DNA of 49,801 bases. It comes from Candidatus Cloacimonadota bacterium. Its GTDB lineage: Bacteria; Cloacimonadota; Cloacimonadia; Cloacimonadales; JAMOQM01. The DNA lies in NCBI GenBank assembly GCA_027064005.1, contig JAMOQM010000058.1, positions 1 through 49,801 of the forward strand. The letters run 5' to 3'. The notes below the pieces were generated by a model. That model was given only the letters and a program-made list of their open reading frames with translations. It was not told where the DNA came from and did no database searches. The number at the start of each line of letters is the position of its first letter. Position 1 is the stretch's first letter. A program made the translations under genes and the position numbers. Below are positions 15,195 to 24,279 of the stretch, in pieces.

Positions 15195-17300
15195 ATGGAA
15201 CAGAAGGATAATAATAATAGGTTTGAAAACTTATTATCAGAATTTCCTATACCAACGAAAGAAGAGTGGCGAAATGCTACAGATAAGCTTCTTAAGGGAA
15301 AACCTTATGATAAAATTATGCTTACAAAAACCTACGAAGGTATTCAATTAGAACCAATCTATTGGCAAGACAATTTCGAAAAATTAGAATTAAAAGACAA
15401 TCTTCCCGGAACGGAAAACTATTTAAGATCCACTAATTTATTGGGTTATAGAGGGAAAGAATGGAATATTGCTCAAGAAATTCCATACGCATTCCCTGAT
15501 GAATTTAATCAAGCTTTATTGCATGATTTAAACTCGGGACAAAATTCCGTAAATATTATTTTGGATGAACCGAGTTATTTATCTCAAGATCCAAATCAAT
15601 CACGAGAAGGTGAAGTTGGGAAAAATGGAGTTTCAATTGCAAATTTAGAAGATTTGGAATTGGCATTGAAAGATGTGCTATTAGACATTATTCATCTCGA
15701 TATCAATGCCGAATTAAATGCGGCTGAATTTACTTCATTGGTAATTGCATTTGCGAAAAAAAATAATTTTGATCTTTCAAAATTATCAGCAAATATTGGT
15801 TATGATCCCATTAAATTTCTTTTAACAAATGGCAAACTTCCTAAATCAATCGATTCCTATTTTGATGAAATGTACAAACTTACAAAATGGGTTAATGATC
15901 AGAATTTGAATATTCGAACAATCTCAGTTAGCGGCTTAGATTATTGTAATGCCGGTGCTTCAGCTGTTGACGAATTAACTTTTGTTTTTTCAACAGCAAC
16001 TTTATACATTAAGGAATTGATTAAGAGAGGATTAAATATTGATCAAATCGCCGGTAAAATTAAATTTGAATTTGGTATTGGTCAAAATTTCTTTATGGAA
16101 ATATCCAAATTAAGATCAGCTCGTGTTCTTTGGACAAATATCGTATCAGCTTTTGGTGGTTCTGATGAATCTAAAAAAATGTTTATTCATGCAAAATCTT
16201 CGCTGATTAACAAAACAAAATATGATCCTTACGTAAATATGTTAAGAACAACTACAGAAGCTTTTTCTGCAATCTTGAGTGGAGTTGATAGTATTTGTAC
16301 TACTCCATTTGATTCAATTTTTGGAAAACCAACAGAATTTTCAAGAAGAATTGCCAGGAATCAGCAGATTATTCTCAAAGAAGAAGTGAAATTAGAAAAT
16401 GTTATTGATCCTGCCGGTGGTTCATGGTTTGTGGAAGAACTAACAAATCAAATTATCGATACGGTTTGGGGAAAATTTCAAGCTATTGAAAAAAAAGGAA
16501 ATTTCTTATCATCAATTAAAGAAAGTTATCCGCAAAACATTATTAAAGAAACAGCAGAAAAGCGATTGAAAAATATTTTAATTCGTAGAGATGTTGTTGT
16601 CGGAACTAATATGTTTGCAAATAATATTGAAACCCCATTAGAATTTAGAGAACCTGACTTTAAGAATATTTTTAAAGTTAGAAGCGAATATTATTCAAAT
16701 TATAAAAAACCGGAAATCGAAATTAAAGATTTTAATATTGATGAAATGATTAGTGCGTTTGAAAAAGGTGCAACTTTGAATCAAGTATATTCATCATTAG
16801 AAAACAAAAAAGATTCTTTATCTGTTAATACAATTAAAACAATTCGTTTAACAGAAATCTTTGAAGAGCTTCGCGATAATATGGAAAGCTATAAAAAAGA
16901 GAATGGTAAAGCAGCTAACATCTGTTTGTTAAATATTGGAACGATAAGCGAATATAAAGGCAGATCTGATTTTTCCAAAGCATTCTTTGAAGTTGGCGGA
17001 TTTAATGTTATTCAAACAAAAGCTGATATAAATGCTATTACTACTGCTAAAGAAGCTTTGACAATAGAGGATGACGTTTTTGTGATTTGTTCGTCTGATA
17101 AAAATTATGAAAATATCGTTCCGGAAGTTTGTAAATATATTAAAGCTGAAAAACCAAAAGCTACTATAGTTTTAGCAGGTTATCCAAAAGATAAAGTTGA
17201 AGATTATTCAAAATCGGGAGTTGATCTCTTCATTCATGCAAGAGCCAATTCTTATGAACTAAACAAAAATATCCAAGTCATTAAAGGAGTTATCAAATGA
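15195..17300 (+). CDS. mutA: Methylmalonyl-CoA mutase small (beta) subunit
   Basis: This is the non-catalytic subunit of the heterodimeric, adenosylcobalamin-dependent mutase that interconverts succinyl-CoA and (R)-methylmalonyl-CoA. It has the substrate-barrel pattern ([46 protein letters not shown]). The C-terminal B12-type domain lacks the DxHxxG motif, as expected for this subunit. I chose the ATG at 15195 (701 aa) because GGAGGA lies 4 bases before it. The in-frame ATG at 15168 would add nine residues without a ribosome binding site. The stop overlaps mutB by 4 bases. Confidence 0.93.
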   Translation: MEQKDNNNRFENLLSEFPIPTKEEWRNATDKLLKGKPYDKIMLTKTYEGIQLEPIYWQDNFEKLELKDNLPGTENYLRSTNLLGYRGKEWNIAQEIPYAFPDEFNQALLHDLNSGQNSVNIILDEPSYLSQDPNQSREGEVGKNGVSIANLEDLELALKDVLLDIIHLDINAELNAAEFTSLVIAFAKKNNFDLSKLSANIGYDPIKFLLTNGKLPKSIDSYFDEMYKLTKWVNDQNLNIRTISVSGLDYCNAGASAVDELTFVFSTATLYIKELIKRGLNIDQIAGKIKFEFGIGQNFFMEISKLRSARVLWTNIVSAFGGSDESKKMFIHAKSSLINKTKYDPYVNMLRTTTEAFSAILSGVDSICTTPFDSIFGKPTEFSRRIARNQQIILKEEVKLENVIDPAGGSWFVEELTNQIIDTVWGKFQAIEKKGNFLSSIKESYPQNIIKETAEKRLKNILIRRDVVVGTNMFANNIETPLEFREPDFKNIFKVRSEYYSNYKKPEIEIKDFNIDEMISAFEKGATLNQVYSSLENKKDSLSVNTIKTIRLTEIFEELRDNMESYKKENGKAANICLLNIGTISEYKGRSDFSKAFFEVGGFNVIQTKADINAITTAKEALTIEDDVFVICSSDKNYENIVPEVCKYIKAEKPKATIVLAGYPKDKVEDYSKSGVDLFIHARANSYELNKNIQVIKGVIK

Positions 17301-19477
17301 AATTCCCTGACTTTTCAAAAATAAGCGTTAATAAAAGTTCATTAGCGGTTTCAACCGAAGAATGGACAGAGAAAGTATTGAAAGAAGGAAAAGATCCTAA
17401 AAAAATGGTTTGGGATACAAATGAGAAAATCCCGGTTAAACCATTATATACTTATGATGATGTTAAAAATTTAGAACATATAAAATATACCGCCGGAATC
17501 GCACCTTTTTTGAGAGGACCTTATGCGACAATGTATGTAATGCGTCCTTGGACTGTTCGTCAATATGCCGGATTTTCAACTGCTGAAGAAAGTAATGCTT
17601 TCTACAAAAGAAATCTTGCTGCCGGACAAAAAGGGCTTTCAGTAGCATTTGATTTGGCTACTCACAGAGGTTATGATTCTGATCATGAACGAGTTGTTGG
17701 AGATGTCGGGAAAGCCGGCGTTGCAATAGATTCTGTTTTGGATATGAAGATTTTGTTTGATGAAATTCCTCTCGGAGAAATATCTGTTTCAATGACAATG
17801 AATGGTGCTGTTTTGCCAATTATGGCTTTCTACATTGTTACTGCCGAAGAACAAGGTTTGGAATGGAAAGATTTGGCAGGAACAATTCAAAACGATATTT
17901 TGAAAGAATATATGGTGCGTAATACTTATATTTATCCTCCGGCTCCATCAATGAAGATAATCTCTGATATTTTTGAATTTACAGCAAATAATATGCCTAA
18001 ATTTAACAGTATTAGTATCTCCGGATATCATATGCAAGAAGCTGGGGCTACTGCCGATTTGGAAATGGCATATACTTTAGCTGACGGTTGGGATTATTTA
18101 AAAGCCGGAATTAAAGCCGGTTTGGAAATTGACCAATTTGCTCCGCGCTTATCATTTTTCTGGGCTGAAGGTACTAACTATTTTATGGAAGTTGCTAAAC
18201 TTCGCGCCGCTCGTGTTTTGTGGGCTAAAATAGTAAAAACTTTCAATCCAAAAAATCCAAAATCTCTAGCTTTGAGAACTCACAGTCAAACTTCCGGATG
18301 GTCTTTAACTGAACAAGATCCTTACAATAATATTGCCAGAACTTGTATTGAAGCAATGGCAGCTACTTTAGGACACACTCAATCATTGCACACAAATTCC
18401 TTGGATGAAGCAATTGCACTTCCTACGGATTTTTCCGCAAGAATTGCCAGAAATACTCAGTTGTTCCTTCAAAATGAAACAGGTATTACGAGAGTAATTG
18501 ATCCTTGGGGTGGTTCATATTATGTAGAAAGCTTAACAAATGAATTGATTCATAAAGCTTGGGGACATATTCAGGAAATTGAAAAACTCGGTGGGATGAC
18601 AAAAGCTATAGAAACCGGTTTACCAAAAATGAGAATTGAAGAAGCTTCTGCCAGAAGACAAGCAAAAATAGATTCTGCAGTAGATACAATTGTCGGGGTA
18701 AATAAATATCGTTTGGAAAAAGAAGATCCAATTGAGATTTTGGAAGTTGATAATTCAGCGGTAAGAATTTCTCAAATAAAACGATTGAATAAAATGAAAG
18801 CCGAAAGAAATGAAGAAAAAGTTCAACATTGGTTAAATAAAATTACCGAAGTTGCAAAATCAGGAGACGGAAATCTCTTGGAATTGGCAATTTATGCTGC
18901 TCGTGAAAGAGCAACTTTAGGAGAAATATCTTTTGCTATGGAAAAAGTATTTGGGAGATATAAAGCTACCATTAGAACCGTTTCAGGTATCTATAGTAGC
19001 GAATACGGTAAAAAGAACGAAATTGAAGAAGTCAGAAAAATGACGGATAAATTCCAAGAAAATGAAGGTCGTCGTCCAAGAATTCTTATCGCTAAAATGG
19101 GGCAAGATGGACACGATAGAGGAGCTAAAGTAGTCGGTACCGCTTATGCTGATATGGGTTTCGATGTTGATATTAGCCCTTTATTTATGACAGCTGAAGA
19201 AACTGCCAAAATGGCTGTTGAAAATGATGTTCATGTCATTGGAATGAGTTCATTGGCTGCCGGTCATAAAACTCTTTTACCGCAATTAGTTGAAGAATTA
19301 AAAAAATTGGATCGTGAGGATATCATGATAATTGTCGGCGGAGTTATTCCTGCCCAAGATTATGATTTTCTTTATGAACATGGCGCTTCATTGATTTTTG
19401 GACCGGGAACCGTTTTGCCGGATGCTGCCAGAAAAATGATTATTGAACTCAATAAGCGACTTGATTATACAGATTAG
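17297..19477 (+). CDS. mutB: Methylmalonyl-CoA mutase large (alpha, catalytic) subunit
   Basis: This 726-aa subunit has the full catalytic barrel ([38 protein letters not shown], then [20 protein letters not shown]). The C-terminal cobalamin-binding domain carries the cobalt-ligand motif DxHxxG (D604, H606, G609). It works with MutA in propionate formation or propionate oxidation through the methylmalonyl-CoA route. Epimerase, carboxylase/transcarboxylase and the MeaB chaperone are not in the window. It overlaps mutA by 4 bases and ends before an intrinsic terminator. Confidence 0.97.
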   Translation: MKFPDFSKISVNKSSLAVSTEEWTEKVLKEGKDPKKMVWDTNEKIPVKPLYTYDDVKNLEHIKYTAGIAPFLRGPYATMYVMRPWTVRQYAGFSTAEESNAFYKRNLAAGQKGLSVAFDLATHRGYDSDHERVVGDVGKAGVAIDSVLDMKILFDEIPLGEISVSMTMNGAVLPIMAFYIVTAEEQGLEWKDLAGTIQNDILKEYMVRNTYIYPPAPSMKIISDIFEFTANNMPKFNSISISGYHMQEAGATADLEMAYTLADGWDYLKAGIKAGLEIDQFAPRLSFFWAEGTNYFMEVAKLRAARVLWAKIVKTFNPKNPKSLALRTHSQTSGWSLTEQDPYNNIARTCIEAMAATLGHTQSLHTNSLDEAIALPTDFSARIARNTQLFLQNETGITRVIDPWGGSYYVESLTNELIHKAWGHIQEIEKLGGMTKAIETGLPKMRIEEASARRQAKIDSAVDTIVGVNKYRLEKEDPIEILEVDNSAVRISQIKRLNKMKAERNEEKVQHWLNKITEVAKSGDGNLLELAIYAARERATLGEISFAMEKVFGRYKATIRTVSGIYSSEYGKKNEIEEVRKMTDKFQENEGRRPRILIAKMGQDGHDRGAKVVGTAYADMGFDVDISPLFMTAEETAKMAVENDVHVIGMSSLAAGHKTLLPQLVEELKKLDREDIMIIVGGVIPAQDYDFLYEHGASLIFGPGTVLPDAARKMIIELNKRLDYTD

Positions 19478-19482
19478 AAATT

Positions 19483-19508
19483 AAAGAGGCAATCCTGCCT
19501 CTTTTTTT
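19483..19508 (+). terminator. Intrinsic terminator after mutAB
   Basis: AAAGAGGCA pairs with TGCCTCTTT around a four-base ATCC loop and is followed by a T-run. It separates mutAB from the riboswitch-controlled B12 uptake genes. Confidence 0.9.
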
Positions 19509-19756
19509 ATTCTTAAAATATGGTATTGTTATAAAAAGCTATACAATCGTAAATTATTTATTCCTTTTTTGCTAAATATTCACTATCTAAAAATAGATGC
19601 AATTTATTCGTCTTAATAAAAACAAATTTTTGATATATCGCACAATTTATATTGTAAAAGCTTCATGTCTTTCTCTTTCAATATATTTACGGGAGAAATT
19701 GTGTTCGGTAACTTTATAAACTAAAAAATCACGATTAAATAAATTAAAAAATTATA
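19509..19756. other. AT-rich intergenic stretch, no gene seen
   Basis: About 250 bases lie between the mutAB terminator and the btuF promoter. They hold only short frames and a small imperfect inverted repeat around 19585-19600. I see no tRNA, small RNA or coding signal. With the riboswitch downstream, the gene-free gap between mutB and btuF is about 545 bases. Confidence 0.6.
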
Positions 19757-19789
19757 TTGACTGAATACTACTCTTCAAAAAAATACAAA
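19757..19789 (+). promoter_or_regulatory. Candidate promoter of the cobalamin riboswitch-btuF transcript
   Basis: TTGACT at 19757-19762 is followed after 21 bases by TACAAA at 19784-19789. The predicted RNA start, near 19796, is just before the first conserved riboswitch bases (GGTGC at 19801). The placement fits a leader that begins with the aptamer. Confidence 0.5.
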
Positions 19790-19795
19790 TAAGTT

Positions 19796-19990
19796 TTAAT
19801 GGTGCTATGGGAATTTCGTTAAAATCGAAAGCGATCTCCGTCACTGTAAGCAGACTTTAAGGTTTTTGAATCACTGTAAATTTTTTTATGGGAAGGTTCA
19901 AATTTTCATCCTCTGCAAGCCAGGAAACCTGCCATTAATTTTGAATTATCTACGGAAGATGGATATAGATTCAATCCCTTTGGGATCATT
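19796..19990 (+). promoter_or_regulatory. Cobalamin (B12) riboswitch
   Basis: The conserved landmarks appear in order. GGTGC and a GGGAA follow at 19801-19813. A core with TCCGTCACTGTAAG lies near 19836-19850. The B12 box GCCAGGAAACCTGCC is at 19919-19933. This RNA binds adenosylcobalamin or a related corrinoid and turns down downstream uptake genes. The 3' limit is approximate. Downstream, ATCCC-TTT-GGGAT (19974-19986) can form a small hairpin. Its TCCCTTT can instead pair with the btuF ribosome binding site AAAGGGA (20009-20015), which suggests translational control. Confidence 0.92.
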
Positions 19991-20022
19991 AAGACTGTTA
20001 ATATCTTGAAAGGGAGTTGAAA

Positions 20023-20829
20023 ATGAAAAGAATATTTATTATATTTTTCGTACTTTTTGTCACTATTATGTTTGCTGAACAGCGATTAGTAATCACTTCA
20101 CCGGAATTAGCCGAGATAATTTATCAATTAGATGGAGCGAAAAATATTGTCGGGATAACCAAAGAATGTAATTATCCGCCTCAAATTCAAAATATTACAA
20201 AAGTTGGCAATTTTAGTTCATTAAATTATGAAATAATATTAAAATTAAAACCTACCTTAATTTTTACATCATCATTGGAACAATCCAAAATTGCAAGTAA
20301 GCTAAAAGATTTTGGCTTTAAAGTTGTCCAAATTTATCCTAAAGATGTAAAGACTTTGGAATCCTCTATAATTGAAATCGGTAATCTGATAAATCGTCAA
20401 GAAAAGGCTGATTCCTTATCAAAGTATATTTCTTCTTCAATAAATCATCTCAATTATGATGAAAAAATAAAACCCAAAGTTTTCCTTGAAATTTATGGAA
20501 ATCCTTTAATGACAGTTTCTGACAATTCTTTTGTAGGACAATTAGTTAAGCTTGCCGGCGGAGAAAATATTTTCCCGCAATTACCGCGAGATTATTCACG
20601 CATTTCGCCTGAGAAAATCATTTTAAGGAATCCTGATGTAATTATAACAACTTATCCCGGTATTTCTTCTAAATACGTAAAAAGTAGAATGGGTTGGTCA
20701 AATATTAACGCTGTCAAAAATGATAGAATTTATACGATAAAAGATGTTAATCCCGATTTGATTTTAAGAGCCGGTCCAAGAATTATTGAAGGGATAAAGG
20801 CATTACATAAAGTGATATATGAAAAATAA
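20023..20829 (+). CDS. btuF: Cobalamin ABC transporter periplasmic binding protein BtuF
   Basis: This 268-aa protein has a signal peptide (MKRIFIIFFVLFVTIMFA) and the class III metal-chelate/B12 binding-protein pattern. The lobes show VITSPELAEIIYQL, KVGNFSSLNYEIILKLKPTL and a C-lobe with SPEKIILRNPDVIITTYPG. The B12 riboswitch directly upstream fixes the ligand as a corrinoid; sequence alone would also allow iron chelates. I start at the ATG at 20023 because AAAGGGAG lies 7 bases ahead. The in-frame TTG at 20017 is too close to that site. It overlaps btuC by 11 bases. Confidence 0.92.
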   Translation: MKRIFIIFFVLFVTIMFAEQRLVITSPELAEIIYQLDGAKNIVGITKECNYPPQIQNITKVGNFSSLNYEIILKLKPTLIFTSSLEQSKIASKLKDFGFKVVQIYPKDVKTLESSIIEIGNLINRQEKADSLSKYISSSINHLNYDEKIKPKVFLEIYGNPLMTVSDNSFVGQLVKLAGGENIFPQLPRDYSRISPEKIILRNPDVIITTYPGISSKYVKSRMGWSNINAVKNDRIYTIKDVNPDLILRAGPRIIEGIKALHKVIYEK

Positions 20830-21748
20830 AATACTCAAAATATTTATATTTGTTGGATTTATCTTCGTGATCTTTGCTTATCTGAAATATGATAATGCCG
20901 GTAATAACGCGATGATTTTCTATAAAATTAGAATTCCAAGATTGATTTTAGCTTTGACGACCGGAATGATTTTGGCGTCAATCGGAAATGTTTATCAATA
21001 TCTGCTTAATAATCCTTTAGCTGAACCATATATTCTCGGTATTTCATCCGGTGCTGCATTGGGAAGTACAATTGCTTCAATTACCGGCTATTTTTTGTTA
21101 ATGCCGATTTTCGGTTTTGTTGGAGCTTTGATTACAATGTTCGCCGTTTGGGCATTGGCACACGTTTCGGGGTATTTTGATAAAACAAAATTATTGCTTT
21201 CCGGGATAATTATCGGGATGTTCAATTCATCAGTACTTTCATTATTAATGTATTTGAACCAAAAAGATATCGGAAGTATTTTCAATATTTTAATGGGAAA
21301 TTTAGGACGAATTTTTTCTCGAAATGAATGGTATATTTTTCTCGGAGTTACTTTTTTAAATATTATTTTATTGATTTATCTCTATTTTGAGTCAAGTAAA
21401 TTAGATGCACTTTCTACAGGAGATGTTTCAGCTTTTAGTTTGGGTATTGATATCAAAAAATTGAGAATAAAAATATTTGTTATTACAAGTTTGATGATTG
21501 GATTAACGGTTTCATTTACCGGAATAATCGGATTTATCGGACTGATTATTCCTCATATGGCAAGAATGATTTTTGGGAACGGTATTAGAAAGACATTTCT
21601 TTTTTCACTATTATTAGGCGGTATGATTTTACTAATCTGCGATTTTATTTCTATGCATTTAACGATAATTGAAATTCCTATCGGAGTTGTTACCTCATTT
21701 TTAGGCAGTCCGTTTTTTATATATATTATGATAAAAAATAAGAATTAA
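20819..21748 (+). CDS. btuC: Cobalamin ABC transporter permease BtuC
   Basis: This 309-aa FecCD-family permease has many TM helices and the typical segments RIPRLILALTTGMILAS, NNPLAEPYILGISSGAALGS and TGIIGFIGLIIPHMARM. The last contains the loop that contacts the ATPase. It is slightly short compared with the ~325 aa of E. coli BtuC. It overlaps btuF by 11 bases and so shares its riboswitch control. The ATPase gene is not next; it lies 2.5 kb further on, beyond the isc operon. Confidence 0.92.
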   Translation: MKNKILKIFIFVGFIFVIFAYLKYDNAGNNAMIFYKIRIPRLILALTTGMILASIGNVYQYLLNNPLAEPYILGISSGAALGSTIASITGYFLLMPIFGFVGALITMFAVWALAHVSGYFDKTKLLLSGIIIGMFNSSVLSLLMYLNQKDIGSIFNILMGNLGRIFSRNEWYIFLGVTFLNIILLIYLYFESSKLDALSTGDVSAFSLGIDIKKLRIKIFVITSLMIGLTVSFTGIIGFIGLIIPHMARMIFGNGIRKTFLFSLLLGGMILLICDFISMHLTIIEIPIGVVTSFLGSPFFIYIMIKNKN

Positions 21749-21824
21749 TTATTTAACGATCTTAAAAAAGCTTTGATAGATGTGATTAAAATCATAATAA
21801 AATTTATGATTGTGAATAAATAAA

Positions 21825-21849
21825 AAAAACGACCGGTAAATTGGTCGTT
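21825..21849 (-). terminator. Second intrinsic terminator of the isc operon
   Basis: Read on the minus strand, AACGACC (21849-21843) pairs with GGTCGTT (21834-21828) and is followed by a run of Ts. It lies just beyond the first terminator as a backup and helps insulate the convergent btuFC transcript. Confidence 0.75.
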
Positions 21850-21856
21850 AATATAA

Positions 21857-21884
21857 ATAAAAAGGGGCGTAGAATTACGCCCTA
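21857..21884 (-). terminator. First intrinsic terminator of the isc operon
   Basis: On the minus strand, GGGCGTA (21882-21876) pairs with TACGCCC (21871-21865) around a four-base loop. A C and five Ts follow. It starts only a few bases after the iscU stop. Confidence 0.85.
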
Positions 21885-21887
21885 AAT

Positions 21888-22514
21888 TTACATAGTTAAT
21901 TTAATGTCTTTAATTTCGGGGAATTTTCCCAGATGTTCTCTAACTTCTTCAGCAATGTTATCACGCATTGGGTCAAAAGATGGAACGTCGAGATCGATAG
22001 TTACAACACCTTTATCGAAGCTTAAATATTTTACCATTTTCAAAGAAACAATATCTTCGCCGACATTGGGATAAACAACACTACGTAATTCTTTTAAGAT
22101 TAAATCTTTGGAGAACTTTTCCTTTTCTATGAGATGATGCTCAATCTTATATTTTTTAATTGCTGATTTTAACGTATCAACAGCGAGAACAGAACAATGC
22201 ATTTTTACTGCCGGCAATCCACCGAGTGCGTCTGCTGATTCTTTCCAAGTAATTTTTTCTGCTTCATCTAAAGTTTTACCTTTTGCCATTTCTGTAATGA
22301 TTGAGGCTGTTGCAATATTTGAGGCACAACCGTATGATTGAAATGAAATATCTTCAATAACCATTGTTTTGGGATTAACTTTTAAATATAATGAAACTTG
22401 ATCACCGCAAGCCGGGCTTCCTTCAGTAGCTTTAACATCGGCTAATTCAAGAATCCCTAAATTTCTTGGATGCATGAAGTGGTCTAAAACTTTTTGTGAG
22501 TATTGGGTATTCAT
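21888..22514 (-). CDS. iscU: IscU-type Fe-S scaffold fused to a MIP18/DUF59-like domain
   Basis: The first ~125 residues are an IscU/NifU-N scaffold with the three cluster ligands C36 (ACGD), C63 (YGCASN) and C107 (MHCSV), plus Asp38. Residues ~134-208 form an extra domain resembling MIP18/DUF59 (SufT, PaaD, Mrp N-terminus): LRSVVYPNVGEDIVSLKMVK, then VVTIDLDVPSFDP and a helix-strand end. The Cys often found in that P-S-C position is Phe here. The fusion implies that cluster assembly and target delivery or maturation are linked; this is inferred. It lies two bases after iscS, with an AAAGGAG site. Confidence 0.88.
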   Translation of the reverse strand: MNTQYSQKVLDHFMHPRNLGILELADVKATEGSPACGDQVSLYLKVNPKTMVIEDISFQSYGCASNIATASIITEMAKGKTLDEAEKITWKESADALGGLPAVKMHCSVLAVDTLKSAIKKYKIEHHLIEKEKFSKDLILKELRSVVYPNVGEDIVSLKMVKYLSFDKGVVTIDLDVPSFDPMRDNIAEEVREHLGKFPEIKDIKLTM

Positions 22515-22516
22515 TA

Positions 22517-23719
22517 TTATTCTCCTTTATTTTCCTTTATTTGATTTTTATAATCCGTGTAAAGCGGACTTCTTTCTCGCAAGGTTTGAACTATTTCTTT
22601 TAATTTATCAACGGTATAATCTACTTCTTCAATAGTGTTGAAACGGCTGAACGTAAATTTTATTGAACCGTGAGATTGTTCATGGGTTCTACCTGTTCCC
22701 ATTAAAATATAATTTGCTTTAAGCCCTTTTGATGCACAAGCACTTCCGGTGGCAACATTAATATTCATTAAATCCAACATTACGGTAATTGCTTCACCTT
22801 CAATAAAACTGAAACTAATATTCATATTATGACAAATTCTTTCCTCACCAATCGCACCGTTTACAATTATGTGAGGTATTTCATTTTGAACTCGTTCCAA
22901 TAAATGATTGCTTAAGTTTCTCATATAGGCAATTTTTTCATCAAGATTATCAAATGCCAATTCAACCGCTTTTGCAAAACCGGCGATTAAAGCAACACTG
23001 ATTCCGCCTGTTTCGTAGCGATCAATTCGATCGATTCCATGTTTTATTTGACCTAAATTGATACCCTTTCTAAGATATAAAGCTCCAATTCCTTGAGGTC
23101 CGTGTATTTTATGAGCACTGATAGACATCATATCAATTCCCATTTCTTTTGGATCAATATGCATTCTTGCATAAGCTTCACAAGCATCAACGTGCGTATA
23201 AATGTGATGGTCGCTGGTTGATAGAATTTCTTTTATTTTCGGCATATCTTGGATAGTACCCATTGTATGATTGGATAAAGTGGTCATAAATAACACAGTA
23301 TCGGGTCGAAGAGCTGCTTTTAATTCCTCTAAATTTATTCTTCCATCCCAATCGGCAGACAGATAAGTTACCTCAAAGCCACTTTTTTCAAAAAATGATG
23401 CGTTGGTTAAAATATCAGGATAATCAATGATAGAACAAATAATATGTGTGCCTTTGTTTGAATTTGCAGTTAAGAAACCTTTAATTGCCAAGTTATTGGC
23501 TGAAGTTCCACCGGTCGTAAAATGTATTTCCGATTTATCAACGTTTAAAGAATCGGCAATAATCTTTTTTGATTTATCTATATCGGAACTTGCCTGGGTT
23601 CCTATTGAAACAAAATTCTCCGGAAAATAGTATTTTTCGGTAAAATAAGGAATCATTTCCGTTACAACTTTTTTATCGGTTTTGCTCGTTAAGCAATTAT
23701 CAAAATAAATTTTTTTCAT
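22517..23719 (-). CDS. iscS: Cysteine desulfurase IscS/NifS
   Basis: This PLP enzyme moves sulfur from cysteine to the scaffold. The PLP Lys lies in SAHKIHGPQGIG, and the sulfur-accepting catalytic Cys is in VATGSACASKG. Other family landmarks are TTGGTSANNLAIKG and HVDACEAYA. I start at the ATG at 23717-23719 (400 aa) because TTAGGAGA lies right in front of it. The longer in-frame start at 23752 lies inside iscR without a ribosome binding site. The N-terminal KKIYFDNCLTS begins exactly where IscS proteins begin. Confidence 0.94.
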   Translation of the reverse strand: MKKIYFDNCLTSKTDKKVVTEMIPYFTEKYYFPENFVSIGTQASSDIDKSKKIIADSLNVDKSEIHFTTGGTSANNLAIKGFLTANSNKGTHIICSIIDYPDILTNASFFEKSGFEVTYLSADWDGRINLEELKAALRPDTVLFMTTLSNHTMGTIQDMPKIKEILSTSDHHIYTHVDACEAYARMHIDPKEMGIDMMSISAHKIHGPQGIGALYLRKGINLGQIKHGIDRIDRYETGGISVALIAGFAKAVELAFDNLDEKIAYMRNLSNHLLERVQNEIPHIIVNGAIGEERICHNMNISFSFIEGEAITVMLDLMNINVATGSACASKGLKANYILMGTGRTHEQSHGSIKFTFSRFNTIEEVDYTVDKLKEIVQTLRERSPLYTDYKNQIKENKGE

Positions 23720-23720
23720 T

Positions 23721-24140
23721 TTATCTCCTAATTTCTTTGATAAATTTATCAATCGTTATTTTTGCGAAATAATCTTTCAAGTCGCTCTGCAAACCTTTCC
23801 ATACCCGATAAAATCCACAATTTGAGTTATCACATTTTATCGTATTTGTCGAAGGTCTTTCACAAAGTACTGTGCTATATTTTTCTTCAACAGCATCCAT
23901 TATTTCTAAGAGAGTTATTTCATTGGCTTTCTTCAACAATCTATATCCGCCTTTTGAGCCTTTAGTACTGCTGATGATCTTAAAATTTTTTAAATTTTTA
24001 AACAGCTTTTCGATATATTTTTGTGGTAAACCTTGTCTTTCACAAAGTAATTTTAGTGAAACAGGTTTTCCCGTTTCTGAAATTAGCGCCAATTCCGTGA
24101 TGGCTCTAACAGCGTATTCTGTCTTTGATGAAATCTGCAT
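23721..24140 (-). CDS. iscR: Rrf2-family Fe-S cluster regulator IscR
   Basis: This 139-aa Rrf2 regulator has the winged-helix start MQISSKTEYAVRAITELA, the recognition region LPQKYIEKLFKNLK and the wing STKGSKGGYRL. Three Cys in the cluster-binding loop (C93, C103, C108; CX9CX4C) are expected to hold a [2Fe-2S] cluster. It heads the iscRSU operon, with a single base between its stop and the iscS ATG. A palindrome overlapping its own promoter suggests autoregulation. The family also includes CymR and NsrR, but the operon supports IscR. Confidence 0.9.
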   Translation of the reverse strand: MQISSKTEYAVRAITELALISETGKPVSLKLLCERQGLPQKYIEKLFKNLKNFKIISSTKGSKGGYRLLKKANEITLLEIMDAVEEKYSTVLCERPSTNTIKCDNSNCGFYRVWKGLQSDLKDYFAKITIDKFIKEIRR

Positions 24141-24158
24141 TATAACTCCTTAAGCGAA

Positions 24159-24186
24159 AACATACTAAATTAGTAGGTATTGACAA
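24159..24186 (-). promoter_or_regulatory. iscR promoter with overlapping palindromic operator
   Basis: On the minus strand, TTGTCA (24186-24181) and TATGTT (24164-24159) are spaced 16 bases apart. Between and across them lies ATACCTACTAATTTAGTAT (24180-24162), a near-palindrome centred on ACTAATTTAGT. It resembles the ATACC/GGTAT-ended IscR and Rrf2 operators, so binding would block the promoter. This is inferred by likeness to the known IscR type 1 site. Confidence 0.6.
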
Positions 24187-24237
24187 ATTTTTTATTGTTT
24201 TCTGGCAAGATATTTTTTATAAGGTGTAGATAAAGTG

Positions 24238-24265
24238 TTGTGTATGAGTAAATTAAAAATATAAT
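24238..24265 (+). promoter_or_regulatory. Candidate promoter of btuD-btuB-btuG
   Basis: TTGTGT at 24238-24243 and a perfect TATAAT at 24260-24265, spaced 16 bases, lie just before the btuD ATG at 24280. It is divergent from the iscR promoter in a 139-base region. No cobalamin riboswitch is visible here. Confidence 0.45.
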
Positions 24266-24279
24266 AAAAAGAGGATAAA

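Noticed and set aside
23720-23752. Extended iscS start inside iscR
   Set aside because: No Shine-Dalgarno is present there, while TTAGGAGA lies directly before the ATG at 23719, which also matches the usual IscS N-terminus.
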